Source: Rhodobacter sp. SGA-6-6 (lineage in GTDB: Bacteria > Pseudomonadota > Alphaproteobacteria > Rhodobacterales > Rhodobacteraceae). Taken from it: a stretch of DNA of 59,360 nucleotides. Below, piece by piece: positions 50,028 to 58,882 of the stretch. The notes under the pieces are model-generated. The model did no database searches. It was not told the origin of the DNA and worked only from the letters and a program-made list of their open reading frames with translations. Position 1 is the first letter of the stretch; the number at the start of each line of letters is the position of its first letter. The stretch spans positions 1-59,360 of the forward strand of contig NZ_JAAKGP010000017.1 in the NCBI RefSeq assembly GCF_011043545.1, written 5' to 3'. The position numbers and the translations under genes were made by a program.

Positions 50028-51089
50028 ATGAAAGGGTTCCGGGTGTCGGAGCGGCTTTATCTCGACTGGAATGCCACCGCACCGCTGCGGCCCGAGGCAA
50101 GGGCGGCGATGGCGGCGGCGATGGATGTCGTCGGCAATCCGTCCTCGGTCCATGCCGAGGGGCGGGCCGCGAAGGCCCTGCTTGAGAAGGCGCGGGGGCA
50201 GGTGGCGGCGGCCCTTGGCGCCGAGGGGGCGGATGTCGTCTTCACCTCCGGCGCCACCGAGGCGGCGGCGCTGGCCTGCGCCGGGCGCGGGCTGGAATGC
50301 GCGGCGGTGGAGCACGAGGCGGTGGCGGCCTGGTGCGATCCGATGCTGGAGGCGGACCCTGCGGGGGCGGTGGCCGTCGCCATACCGGGGCGCACGGCGC
50401 TGCAATTGGCAAATTCCGAGACCGGGGTGGTGCAGGACCTGCCGCAGGGGCTGGCGGTGTCGGACCTGACCCAGGGCTTCGGCAAGCTGCCGCTGGCCTT
50501 CAACTGGCTGGGGTGCGACATGGGGCTGGTCTCGGCGCACAAGCTGGGCGGGCCGAAGGGCATCGGCGCGCTGGTGCTGCGGCAAGGCCTTGACGTGGCG
50601 GCACAATTGCGCGGCGGCGGGCAGGAGATGGGGCGGCGCGCCGGCACCGAGAACCTGATCGGCATCGCCGGTTTCGCCGCCGCGGCCGAGGCGGCGGCGC
50701 GGGATCTGGCGAACGGGGTCTGGGACGAAGTGTCCCAGATTAGAAATATTCTAGAATCAGCATTGTCGGCGCAGGCAAAGGGGACTATTTCGGTCGGGAA
50801 AGGTGCCCGGCGGCTGCCCAACACCCTGTGCCTGATCGCCCCCGGCTGGCGCGGCGAGACGCAGGTGATGGCGATGGATCTGGCGGGGTTCGCGGTCTCC
50901 GCGGGCTCGGCCTGCTCCAGCGGCAAGGTCCGCGCTTCGAAGGTGCTGCGGGCGATGGGGTTCGACGAGGCGCAGGCGGCCCAGGCCATCCGCATCTCGA
51001 TCGGGCCGGGCGTGACGGAAGAAGATGTGCTGCGGTTCGCCGATGCGTGGTCCAAGGCCTATGGCCGGGCCCTGTCGCGGGCGGCGTGA
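50028..51089 (+). CDS. iscS: Cysteine desulfurase, IscS/NifS type
   Basis: The 353-residue PLP enzyme takes sulphur from cysteine as an enzyme persulphide. Visible are [13 protein letters not shown] at the start, [25 protein letters not shown], the PLP lysine in [16 protein letters not shown] and the reactive cysteine in [17 protein letters not shown]. It is shorter than E. coli IscS (about 404). The start is uncertain: ATG 50028 lies just after the hairpin, and GTG 50043 is also in frame. It is the first of two desulfurases in this operon (see sufS). Confidence 0.9.
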   Translation: MKGFRVSERLYLDWNATAPLRPEARAAMAAAMDVVGNPSSVHAEGRAAKALLEKARGQVAAALGAEGADVVFTSGATEAAALACAGRGLECAAVEHEAVAAWCDPMLEADPAGAVAVAIPGRTALQLANSETGVVQDLPQGLAVSDLTQGFGKLPLAFNWLGCDMGLVSAHKLGGPKGIGALVLRQGLDVAAQLRGGGQEMGRRAGTENLIGIAGFAAAAEAAARDLANGVWDEVSQIRNILESALSAQAKGTISVGKGARRLPNTLCLIAPGWRGETQVMAMDLAGFAVSAGSACSSGKVRASKVLRAMGFDEAQAAQAIRISIGPGVTEEDVLRFADAWSKAYGRALSRAA

Positions 51090-51105
51090 GACGGAGGAAA
51101 CGACG

Positions 51106-52623
51106 ATGAAGGCTGCCGTGGTCGAGGAAGTGGACATCCGCGAAGGCGTGGACCGCGAGACGATCGAAACCGTCCAGGCCATGGCCGGGAAATACAAGTA
51201 TGGCTGGGAAACCGCCATCGAGACCGAATATGCGCCGAAGGGGCTGAACGAGGACATCGTCCGCCTGATCAGCCAGAAGAACGGCGAGCCGGAATGGATG
51301 ACGGACTGGCGGCTGGCCGCCTATCGCCGCTGGGTGCAGATGGAAGAGCCCCGCTGGGCGATGCTGCATTACCCCGAGATCGACTATCAGGACCAGTATT
51401 ACTACGCCAAGCCCAAGAGCATGGCGGTGAAGCCGAAGTCCTTGGACGAAGTGGACCCGAAGCTGCTGGCCACCTACGAGAAGCTGGGCATCCCGCTGAA
51501 GGAGCAGGCTTTGCTGGCCGGGGTGGAGGCGCCCGAGGGCGAGCGGAAGGTCGCCGTGGACGCGGTGTTCGATTCCGTCTCGGTCGGCACCACCTTCAAG
51601 GAAGAGCTGAAGAAGGCCGGCGTGATCTTCTGCCCGATCTCGGAGGCGATCCGCGACTATCCCGAACTGGTGAAGAAATACCTCGGCACCGTGGTGCCGC
51701 AGTCGGACAACTTCTTCGCCACGCTGAACTCGGCGGTCTTCTCGGACGGCAGCTTCGTCTACATCCCCGAGGGCGTGCGCTGCCCGATGGAATTGAGCAC
51801 CTATTTCCGCATCAACGCCGAGAACACCGGCCAGTTCGAGCGGACGCTGATCATCGCCGACAAGAAGTCCTACGTCAGCTATCTGGAAGGCTGCACCGCG
51901 CCGAAGCGCGACACCCACCAGCTGCACGCGGCGGTGGTGGAGATCGTGGTGCTGGAGGACGCCGAGGTGAAATATTCCACGGTGCAGAACTGGTATCCGG
52001 GCGACGAGGAGGGCCGGGGCGGCATCTACAACTTCGTCACCAAGCGCGCCGATTGCCGCGGCGACCGGGCCAAGGTGATGTGGACCCAGGTCGAGACCGG
52101 GTCGGCGATCACCTGGAAATACCCCTCCTGCATCCTGCGCGGCGACGACAGCCAGGGCGAGTTCTATTCCATCGCCATCGCCAACAACGCCCAGCAGGCC
52201 GACACCGGGACGAAGATGGTGCACCTCGGCAAGCGGACCAAATCGCGGATCGTGTCGAAGGGCATCTCGGCGGGCCGGGCGCAGAACACCTATCGCGGCC
52301 TGGTGTCGATGCACCCGAAGGCCAAGGACAGCCGCAACTACACCCAATGCGACAGCCTGCTGATCGGCGACAAATGCGGCGCCCATACGGTGCCGTATAT
52401 CGAGGTGCGCAACAACTCCTCGCGGGTGGAGCACGAGGCGACCACCTCGAAGGTGGACGAGGACCAGCTGTTCTACTGCCGCTCGCGCGGGATGGACGAG
52501 GAAGAGGCGGTGGCGCTGGTGGTGAACGGCTTCTGCAAGGAGGTGCTGCAGGCCCTGCCGATGGAATTCGCCATGGAGGCGCAGAGCCTGGTCGCCATCA
52601 GCCTGGAAGGCAGCGTGGGCTGA
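51106..52623 (+). CDS. sufB: Fe-S cluster assembly scaffold SufB
   Basis: The 505-residue protein is the core of the SufBC2D scaffold. Conserved blocks are [39 protein letters not shown] (in parts), [20 protein letters not shown], the functional cysteine in [12 protein letters not shown] near 415, and [20 protein letters not shown]. New clusters are built at the SufB-SufD interface. GGAGGAAACGACG precedes ATG 51106. It follows iscS by 16 bases. Confidence 0.97.
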   Translation: MKAAVVEEVDIREGVDRETIETVQAMAGKYKYGWETAIETEYAPKGLNEDIVRLISQKNGEPEWMTDWRLAAYRRWVQMEEPRWAMLHYPEIDYQDQYYYAKPKSMAVKPKSLDEVDPKLLATYEKLGIPLKEQALLAGVEAPEGERKVAVDAVFDSVSVGTTFKEELKKAGVIFCPISEAIRDYPELVKKYLGTVVPQSDNFFATLNSAVFSDGSFVYIPEGVRCPMELSTYFRINAENTGQFERTLIIADKKSYVSYLEGCTAPKRDTHQLHAAVVEIVVLEDAEVKYSTVQNWYPGDEEGRGGIYNFVTKRADCRGDRAKVMWTQVETGSAITWKYPSCILRGDDSQGEFYSIAIANNAQQADTGTKMVHLGKRTKSRIVSKGISAGRAQNTYRGLVSMHPKAKDSRNYTQCDSLLIGDKCGAHTVPYIEVRNNSSRVEHEATTSKVDEDQLFYCRSRGMDEEEAVALVVNGFCKEVLQALPMEFAMEAQSLVAISLEGSVG

Positions 52624-52737
52624 GGTTCATGGCACAGGCTGGCCGCATTCATCCTGCAAAGGCTCCAATTCCACCATATTGGCGCCATGCGGAGGGCTAT
52701 GCTCGGACCCCGGGAAACCATCGGGGGCCGGGCCGCC

Positions 52738-53274
52738 ATGTCTGCCACGTCCGCACATCAGGCCGCGTTCCAGGCGCGTCTCGCCCGCATCCAGGCGGGC
52801 AAGGGCTTCACCAAGTCCACGGTCTATGTGGGCATCGACACCGCCTTCACCTATCTGCCGCAGGGACGGCGCAAGGCCGGGATGGGGCAGGTCGCCCGCA
52901 ACGCGGGCTTCGCGCTCAGCTTTCCGCTGGCGCTGCTGGCGGGCTTCCTGAGCTTCGGGCTGGAGCGCTATGCGGCCTTCATCTTCGCCGGCCGGCCGGA
53001 CCCGCAGGCCAATCCCGACCTGGAGATGGTGAAGATGGCCGCCACGGCCTTCGGAATCGCGGTGGTCGCCACCCATCTGATGGGGCTGCGCGACCGCGGG
53101 CTGCTGGTCGCCAAGGCGCTTGGCGTGGCGGGCGGGATGCTGTTCTTCCACAACCTCGTCCATGCCTGGCCGCAGGTCTTCGAGCATGTCTTCTCGCCGA
53201 TCTGGGTGGCCCGGGTGCTGGCCGAGACCGAGCCGCAGTCGCTGCTCTGGCGCGGGATCAGCTTCCCGTTCTGA
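52738..53274 (+). CDS. Membrane protein of unknown function in the suf operon
   Basis: The 178-residue product has an N-terminal soluble part (SATSAHQAAFQARLARIQAG) and about three hydrophobic helices (about 63-80, 95-112, 120-140), with FHNLVHAWPQVFEHVFS near the end. I do not recognise the family. ATG 52738 has no strong ribosome site; ATG 52699, with GGAGG three bases before it, would add 13 residues. It lies between sufB and sufC, where sufC normally follows sufB directly. Association with cluster assembly is only by position. Confidence 0.72.
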   Translation: MSATSAHQAAFQARLARIQAGKGFTKSTVYVGIDTAFTYLPQGRRKAGMGQVARNAGFALSFPLALLAGFLSFGLERYAAFIFAGRPDPQANPDLEMVKMAATAFGIAVVATHLMGLRDRGLLVAKALGVAGGMLFFHNLVHAWPQVFEHVFSPIWVARVLAETEPQSLLWRGISFPF

Positions 53275-53349
53275 CCCGTATGGAGCCGGCCATGCGCCCC
53301 CGTATGGCGGCGCATTCCGCGACCATGCGCCTGCGGATGGGGGCCTCCG

Positions 53350-53943
53350 ATGGCTGAGACTCTCCTCACGCGTCCCGAACTGACCCTGCCGCCGGCCGAG
53401 GCCGCGGCCTATGCCGAGGCGCTGGCCGGGGCGGGCGCGGTGCTGGAATACGGCTCCGGCGGGTCCACCCTGCTGGCGGCCGAGGCCGGGGCCGAGGTCT
53501 GGTCGGTGGAAAGCGATGCCGCCTGGGCGGCACGGATGCGCGGCTGGCTCGCCGGCCATCCGGCGCCGGGCAGGGTGCACCTCCTGCACGCCGACATCGG
53601 CCCCACCCGCGACTGGGGCCATCCCGTAGACGACGCCGCCTTCCGCCGCTGGCCCGACTATGCGCTGAAGGTCTGGGACGCGCCCGGCTTCCGCCACCCC
53701 GAGGTGGTGCTGGTCGACGGCCGCTTCCGGCTGGCCTGCTTCCTGACCGTGGCCTATCGCATCGCCCGCCCGGTCACGCTCTTCTTCGACGATTACGCGC
53801 CGCGCCCCGCCTATCACAAGGCGGCGGAGCTGGTGGCGCCCGCCGCACTCATCGGCCGCATGGCGCGCTTCGATCTGACACCGCAAATCCTGACCCCCGA
53901 CCGCCTTCGCGCCTATGTCAGGGCGCTGCATCAGCCGGTCTGA
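53350..53943 (+). CDS. Methyltransferase-like protein in the suf operon
   Basis: The 197-residue protein has a Rossmann-like start resembling class I methyltransferases: VLEYGSGGSTLLAAEAGAEV (about 31-50) as SAM loop and VWSVESDAAWAARM with the acidic residue after strand 2. VVLVDGRFRLACFLTV and LFFDDYAPRPAYHKAAEL follow. Substrate is unknown, and SAM binding is inferred. It ends 15 bases before sufC. I recall homologues near suf genes in other Rhodobacteraceae but cannot confirm it. Confidence 0.75.
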   Translation: MAETLLTRPELTLPPAEAAAYAEALAGAGAVLEYGSGGSTLLAAEAGAEVWSVESDAAWAARMRGWLAGHPAPGRVHLLHADIGPTRDWGHPVDDAAFRRWPDYALKVWDAPGFRHPEVVLVDGRFRLACFLTVAYRIARPVTLFFDDYAPRPAYHKAAELVAPAALIGRMARFDLTPQILTPDRLRAYVRALHQPV

Positions 53944-53958
53944 ACATCCGAGGAAATC

Positions 53959-54713
<755 letters not shown>

Positions 54714-54714
<1 letters not shown>

Positions 54715-56000
54715 TGGCTGTGCTGCAGGCGAAACAGGATGCGCTGGCGGCGCGGATCGCGGCGCTGTCCTTTGCCGACAAGGGCTGGCTGGGCGCGGCG
54801 CGCAAGGCGGCGCTGGACCGGCTGGCGGCCATGGGTCTGCCCGGGCGGCGCGACGAATACTGGCGCTACACCGATCCGGCCGGGCTGAACGCGGCCGAGC
54901 CGGCTCCGGCGGCGCTGTTCGACCCGGGCGCCGAGCCGCAGCTGTTCGACCACATGGACCGGGTGAAGCTGGTCTTCGTCGACGGCGTCTTCGACCCGCG
55001 CGCCTCGGACGATCCGCGGCTGGCCGGGGTGGAGATCGAGCGGCTGACCGAGGCCGGCGGCCGCGATGCTCATTGGGCGCGCGGGCTTTACGGCGTGCTG
55101 GAGGCGCAGGGGCAGCAGCCGGTGGCCCGGCCCCATGCCGCGCTGAACTCGGCCTTCGCCACCGAGGGCGTGCTGATCCGGGTGACCGGCAGGGCGAAGA
55201 AGCCGGTCTCTCTGATTTATCAGCGCACATCAGAGGGTTCCGACGCGATCCTCCACCATTGCATCAAGCTGGAGCCGGGGGCGGAACTGACGCTCTTGGA
55301 GAACGGCCCGGCGGCGGCGCGTTTCAACAAGGTGATGGAGGTCGAGGTCGCCGACGGCGCCCGCTTCCACCACATCCGCGGCCAGGGCCGCGACCATCAA
55401 CGTCAGGCGGTGACCCATATCTTCGCCCGTCTCGGCAGGGAATCGCTGTTCAAGTCCTTCACGCTGACGGCGAACGGCCGGCTGACCCGCAACGAATGCG
55501 TGATCGAGCTGACCGGCGACGATGCCGTCGCCCATGTCGCCTGCGCGGCGGTGGGGGATGGCGATTTCCATCACGATGACACTGTGTTCATCACCCATGG
55601 CGCCGAGCGCTGCGAAAGCCGGCAGGTGTTCAAGAAGGTGCTGATGAACGGCGCCACCGGCGTGTTCCAGGGCAAGATCCTGGTGCAGCCCGGCGCGCAG
55701 AAGACCGACGGCTATCAGCTGTCGCAGTCGCTGCTCCTGGACGAGGACAGCCAGTTCCTCGCCAAGCCCGAGCTGGAGATCTATGCCGACGACGTGAAAT
55801 GCTCGCATGGCTCGACCTCGGGCGCGATCGACGACACCGCGCTCTTCTACCTGCAATCGCGCGGGGTGCCGAAGCGGGTGGCGCAGTCGCTGCTGGTGCT
55901 GGCCTTCCTGGCCGAATCCATCGCCGAGATCGAAAGCGAGGACCTGGCCGAGGAAATCCGCCTGCGGCTGGAAAGCTGGCTGCACCGGCACGAGCATTGA
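54714..56000 (+). CDS. sufD: Fe-S assembly protein SufD
   Basis: The 428-residue paralogue of SufB has a helical N-terminus (GLPGRRDEYWRYTDP, with the WRYT block) and a beta-helix core (RFHHIRGQGRDHQRQAV). The C-terminal block has the functional histidine in DDVKCSHGSTSGAIDDTALFYL, written here in part, near 362. It completes the scaffold and is needed for iron entry. ATG 54714 overlaps the sufC TGA, so the two are coupled. Confidence 0.96.
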
Positions 56001-56001
56001 G

Positions 56002-56481
56002 ATGGCCGTCACCACCGACATCCTGTCCGCCTGGCGTGCCCCCCGCGCCTCGATCCGCCGCCACCTGGCGCGCGGGGTGTCGGAGCCCTTCGCCTTCGCG
56101 CTGCTGGTGGTGTTCCTGATCCTGGCCTTCACCGGCCAATGGCCGGTGGCGGCACGCGAGGCCTGGCTGGCGCAGGAGCCTTCGGCGCTGCCGCGGCTGC
56201 TGGCGCGCGGGCTGGCGGCGCTGGCGACGATTCCGTTCTGGTATGGGCTGGCCGCGCTCAGCCGGCTGACGGCGCGCGCCTTCGGCGGGCAGGGCAGCTG
56301 GTATGGCGCCCGGCTGGCGCTGTTCTGGGCGCTGGCGGTGACCGGGCCGCTGATGCTGCTGCTCGGGCTGGTGGAGGCGATGATCGGGCCGGGGCCGCAG
56401 CTCCTGGCGACAAGGGTCGTGGTCGGGGCGGTCTTCCTGCTGCTCTGGCTGGTGATGCTGCATGAGGAAGAGCGCGGATGA
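56002..56481 (+). CDS. YIP1-like membrane protein 1
   Basis: The 159-residue protein has four or five hydrophobic helices (SEPFAFALLVVFLILAF, LARGLAALATIPFWYGLAAL, LALFWALAVTGPLMLLLGLV, VVVGAVFLLLWLVML). The start overlaps nothing but follows the sufD stop by one base. It resembles, weakly, the Yip1 domain of its neighbour. Its function is unknown. The stop overlaps the next gene's start (ATGA). Confidence 0.75.
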   Translation: MAVTTDILSAWRAPRASIRRHLARGVSEPFAFALLVVFLILAFTGQWPVAAREAWLAQEPSALPRLLARGLAALATIPFWYGLAALSRLTARAFGGQGSWYGARLALFWALAVTGPLMLLLGLVEAMIGPGPQLLATRVVVGAVFLLLWLVMLHEEERG

Positions 56482-57077
56482 GCTTGCGTTTCCAGGATAT
56501 TCCGGCGCTGATGCAGTTCACGCTGATGAACCCGCGGCGGGGCCTGCGGGCGGTGCTGGACCTTGGCCTGCCGATGGGCGCGCGGCTGGCGGCGCTGCTG
56601 CTGATGGCGGTGGTCTCGGCGCTGCTGACCCAAGCCTCGGCGATGCTGGCGCCGGTGGTGGAAAACCCTCTGTTCGAGTTCCTGACCGGCTCGCCCTTCC
56701 GCACCGCGCTGATCCAGGCCGCGGGGATGCTGCTGACCGCGGTGCTGGTGAATGTCCTCGGCCGGGCCTGGGGCGGTCAGGGCCGGCTGGAGGATGCGGT
56801 GCTGGCGGTGGCCTGGCTGCAGCTGTTCATGGTGGCGCTGCAACTGGCCGAGATGGCGGCGATCGTGATCCTGCTGCCGCAGCTGGCGCTGCTGGTGGCG
56901 CTGGTCAGCATCGCGGCTTTTCCCTGGCTTCTCACCATGTTCGTGGCCGAAGTTCACGGGTTTTCCTCGCCGGTCAAGGTGTTCTTTGGCATCCTGCTCT
57001 GCACCGTCGGCCTGTCCTTCCTGCTGAGCTTCCTGCTGGTCGCCCTTCTGGGGCCGGAGACATTCGCCAATGTATGA
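56478..57077 (+). CDS. YIP1-family membrane protein 2
   Basis: The 199-residue protein has a short N-terminal cytoplasmic part (PALMQFTLMNPRRGLRAVLD) and about five hydrophobic helices. The block RAWGGQGRLEDAVLAVAWLQ is typical of Yip1-domain proteins. It overlaps YIP1-like 1 by four bases (ATGA) and sufS by eight bases, so all three are translated in series. Bacterial Yip1 proteins have no defined role. Confidence 0.8.
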   Translation: MSLRFQDIPALMQFTLMNPRRGLRAVLDLGLPMGARLAALLLMAVVSALLTQASAMLAPVVENPLFEFLTGSPFRTALIQAAGMLLTAVLVNVLGRAWGGQGRLEDAVLAVAWLQLFMVALQLAEMAAIVILLPQLALLVALVSIAAFPWLLTMFVAEVHGFSSPVKVFFGILLCTVGLSFLLSFLLVALLGPETFANV

Positions 57078-58290
57078 CGTGACGCGCATCCGCGAGGACT
57101 TCCCGATCCTGTCGCGACAGGTGAACGGCAAGCCGCTGGTCTATCTGGACAACGGCGCCAGCGCGCAGAAGCCGCGCGCGGTGATCGAGGCGGTGACGCA
57201 GGCCTATTCGATGGAATATGCCAATGTCCACCGTGGCTTGCACTACCTTTCCAATGTGGCGACCGAGAAATACGAAGCCGTCCGCGGCATCGTGAAACGC
57301 TTCCTGAACGCGCCCTCGGAAGAGGAGATCGTCTTCACCACCGGCACCACCGAGGGGATCAACCTGGTCTCCTACGCCTGGGCCGCGCCGCGGCTGCAAC
57401 CCGGCGACGAGATCGTGCTGTCGATCATGGAGCACCACGCCAACATCGTGCCCTGGCATTTCCTGCGCGAACGGCAGGGGGTGGTGCTGAAATGGGTGGA
57501 CTGCGACGCCAACGGCGACCTCGACCCGCAGGCGGTGATCGACGCCATCGGCCCGCGCACGAAGCTGGTGGCGATCACCCAGATGTCGAACGTCCTCGGC
57601 ACCGTGGTGGATGTCGCCGCGATCTGCCGGGCGGCGCGCGAGAAGGGGGTGCCGGTGCTGGTCGACGGCTCGCAGGGCGCGGTCCACATGCCGGTGGACG
57701 TGCAGGCCATGGGCTGCGATTTCTATGCCATCACTGGCCATAAGCTTTACGGGCCAAGCGGTTCCGGCGCGATCTTCATCAGCCGCGAGAGGATGGAGGA
57801 GATGCGCCCCTTCCTCGGCGGCGGCGACATGATCCGCGAGGTCTCGCGCGATCTGGTGACCTATGCCGACCCGCCGATGCGCTTCGAGGCCGGCACGCCC
57901 TCCATCGTGGCGCAGATCGGTCTCGGCGTGGCCCTGGAGTATCTGACCGGCCTCGGCATGGAGAATGTCGCGGCGCATGAACAGTCCTTGCGCGACTATG
58001 CCCGCCACCGGCTGGCCGGGCTGAACTGGCTGAACGTGCAGGGCAATTCGGCCGGGAAGGGGGCGATCTTCTCCTTCACCCTGCAAGGCGCCGCCCATGC
58101 CCACGACATCTCCACCGTGCTGGACAAGCGCGGCATCGCGGTGCGGGCCGGGACGCATTGCGCCATGCCGCTGATGACCCACATGGGGGTGACGGCGACC
58201 TGCCGCGCCTCCTTCGGGCTTTACAACACCGTGGAGGAGGTCGACGCGCTGGTCTCGGCGCTGGAGCTGTGCCACGATCTCTTTGCCTGA
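57070..58290 (+). CDS. sufS: Cysteine desulfurase SufS
   Basis: The 406-residue group II desulfurase starts MYDVTRIREDFPILSRQVNG. It has YLDNGASAQKPRAVIEAV, VHRGLHYLS, EHHANIVPW, the PLP lysine in YAITGHKLYGPSGSGAIF near 226 and the reactive cysteine in RAGTHCAMPLM near 360. It delivers sulphur to SufB, usually via a SufE or SufU partner. No such gene, nor sufA or sufT, follows; tRNA genes and an IS element do. Start overlaps the YIP1 gene. Confidence 0.96.
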   Translation: MYDVTRIREDFPILSRQVNGKPLVYLDNGASAQKPRAVIEAVTQAYSMEYANVHRGLHYLSNVATEKYEAVRGIVKRFLNAPSEEEIVFTTGTTEGINLVSYAWAAPRLQPGDEIVLSIMEHHANIVPWHFLRERQGVVLKWVDCDANGDLDPQAVIDAIGPRTKLVAITQMSNVLGTVVDVAAICRAAREKGVPVLVDGSQGAVHMPVDVQAMGCDFYAITGHKLYGPSGSGAIFISRERMEEMRPFLGGGDMIREVSRDLVTYADPPMRFEAGTPSIVAQIGLGVALEYLTGLGMENVAAHEQSLRDYARHRLAGLNWLNVQGNSAGKGAIFSFTLQGAAHAHDISTVLDKRGIAVRAGTHCAMPLMTHMGVTATCRASFGLYNTVEEVDALVSALELCHDLFA

Positions 58291-58306
58291 CACACCCGGG
58301 CGCATC

Positions 58307-58326
58307 GCGGTGCCATACGGCACCGC
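58307..58326 (+). other. Hairpin after sufS
   Basis: GCGGTGCC-ATAC-GGCACCGC is a perfect eight-pair stem 17 bases after the sufS stop, with no T-tract. It may be the end of the suf transcript. Confidence 0.5.
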
Positions 58327-58365
58327 ATGGGGCAAGGGATACGCCCCCGCATGGCCGATTTGCCG

Positions 58366-58394
58366 TTGCGGCCCGCACACCGAGCCGCTATAGA
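58366..58394 (+). promoter_or_regulatory. Promoter of the tRNA-Arg locus
   Basis: TTGCGG (58366-58371), 17 bases, TATAGA (58389-58394) forms a sigma-70-like promoter ten bases before the broken tRNA-Arg. No comparable promoter precedes the intact tRNA-Arg, which may be read from here. Confidence 0.55.
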
Positions 58395-58403
58395 CGCGCC
58401 GAG

Positions 58404-58479
58404 GCACCCATAGCTCAGCTGGATAGAGTGCTGCCCTCCGAAGGCAGAAGTCAACTGTTCCAGTGTCGCAATGAGTGCG
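58404..58479 (+). pseudogene. Degenerate tRNA-Arg (CCG)
   Basis: The 5' half is tRNA-like: GCACCCA, a normal D-arm (TAGCTCAGCTGGATAGAGTG) and a perfectly paired anticodon stem CTGCC / GGCAG with loop CTCCGAA (CCG). After 58452 it stops matching the intact tRNA-Arg. The T-arm is lost; ACTG-TTC-CAGT is the only stem there. TGAGTGC at 58472-58478 could pair six of seven with the 5' acceptor. No CCA is encoded. Confidence 0.7.
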
Positions 58480-58568
58480 AAAAGAGTCGAGAGAACAGTA
58501 ACTTAAAAGGCCGGGAATCCGGTCTTCCAACGCGCAGGAAAATCGCGTAAGCAACGCGTAAGCAGTAC

Positions 58569-58645
58569 GCACCCGTAGCTCAGCTGGATAGAGTGTCGCC
58601 CTCCGAAGGCGAAGGTCGCAGGTTCGAATCCTGCCGGGTGCGCCA
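58569..58645 (+). tRNA. tRNA-Arg (anticodon CCG)
   Basis: The acceptor GCACCCG pairs with CGGGTGC. The anticodon stem TCGCC / GGCGA encloses CTCCGAA (CCG). The T-arm GCAGG-TTCGAAT-CCTGC is normal and GCCA ends it. Its anticodon stem differs from the broken copy in both arms, so the two did not come from a simple tandem duplication. Confidence 0.95.
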
Positions 58646-58882
58646 TTTCCTTTTATTTTGAACTGGTTGTCGGAAGCTTCTCATGTCCCGTGTGAGGAGG
58701 CTTAGGCGACGTTCCTAATCTAATACTAGAGGTGCACCATAGCTGCGCGCAGCGGCTGGTTTGCGGTGTCTTGGACAAGGCGATTCTGCTGCTGTCAGTG
58801 TCGATGTGCGCTAGCCTTGAAGAATTCTGGGTGATGTCTTCGGAGATGACCAGGGAAGAGGGTGTCTTTGCCATGATGAGAT
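58646..58882. other. AT-richer stretch between tRNA-Arg and the IS element
   Basis: About 237 bases are less GC-rich than the rest of the window. A minus-strand frame (58653-58874) could encode 73 Ser/Thr-rich residues starting MAKTPSSLVISEDITQ, but I do not recognise it. It looks like remnant or foreign DNA downstream of a tRNA gene. Confidence 0.5.

Noticed and set aside
53275-53349. Repeated GTATGG/ATGCGC blocks before the methyltransferase-like gene, similar to bases near 49470 and 58340
   Set aside because: The shared runs are short (about 10 bases) and not arranged in a constant way, so they are not convincing as an element.
58653-58874. A 73-residue minus-strand frame next to the IS66 end
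   Set aside because: It is low-complexity, of unknown similarity and in decayed DNA, so it is described as a stretch and not called as a gene.
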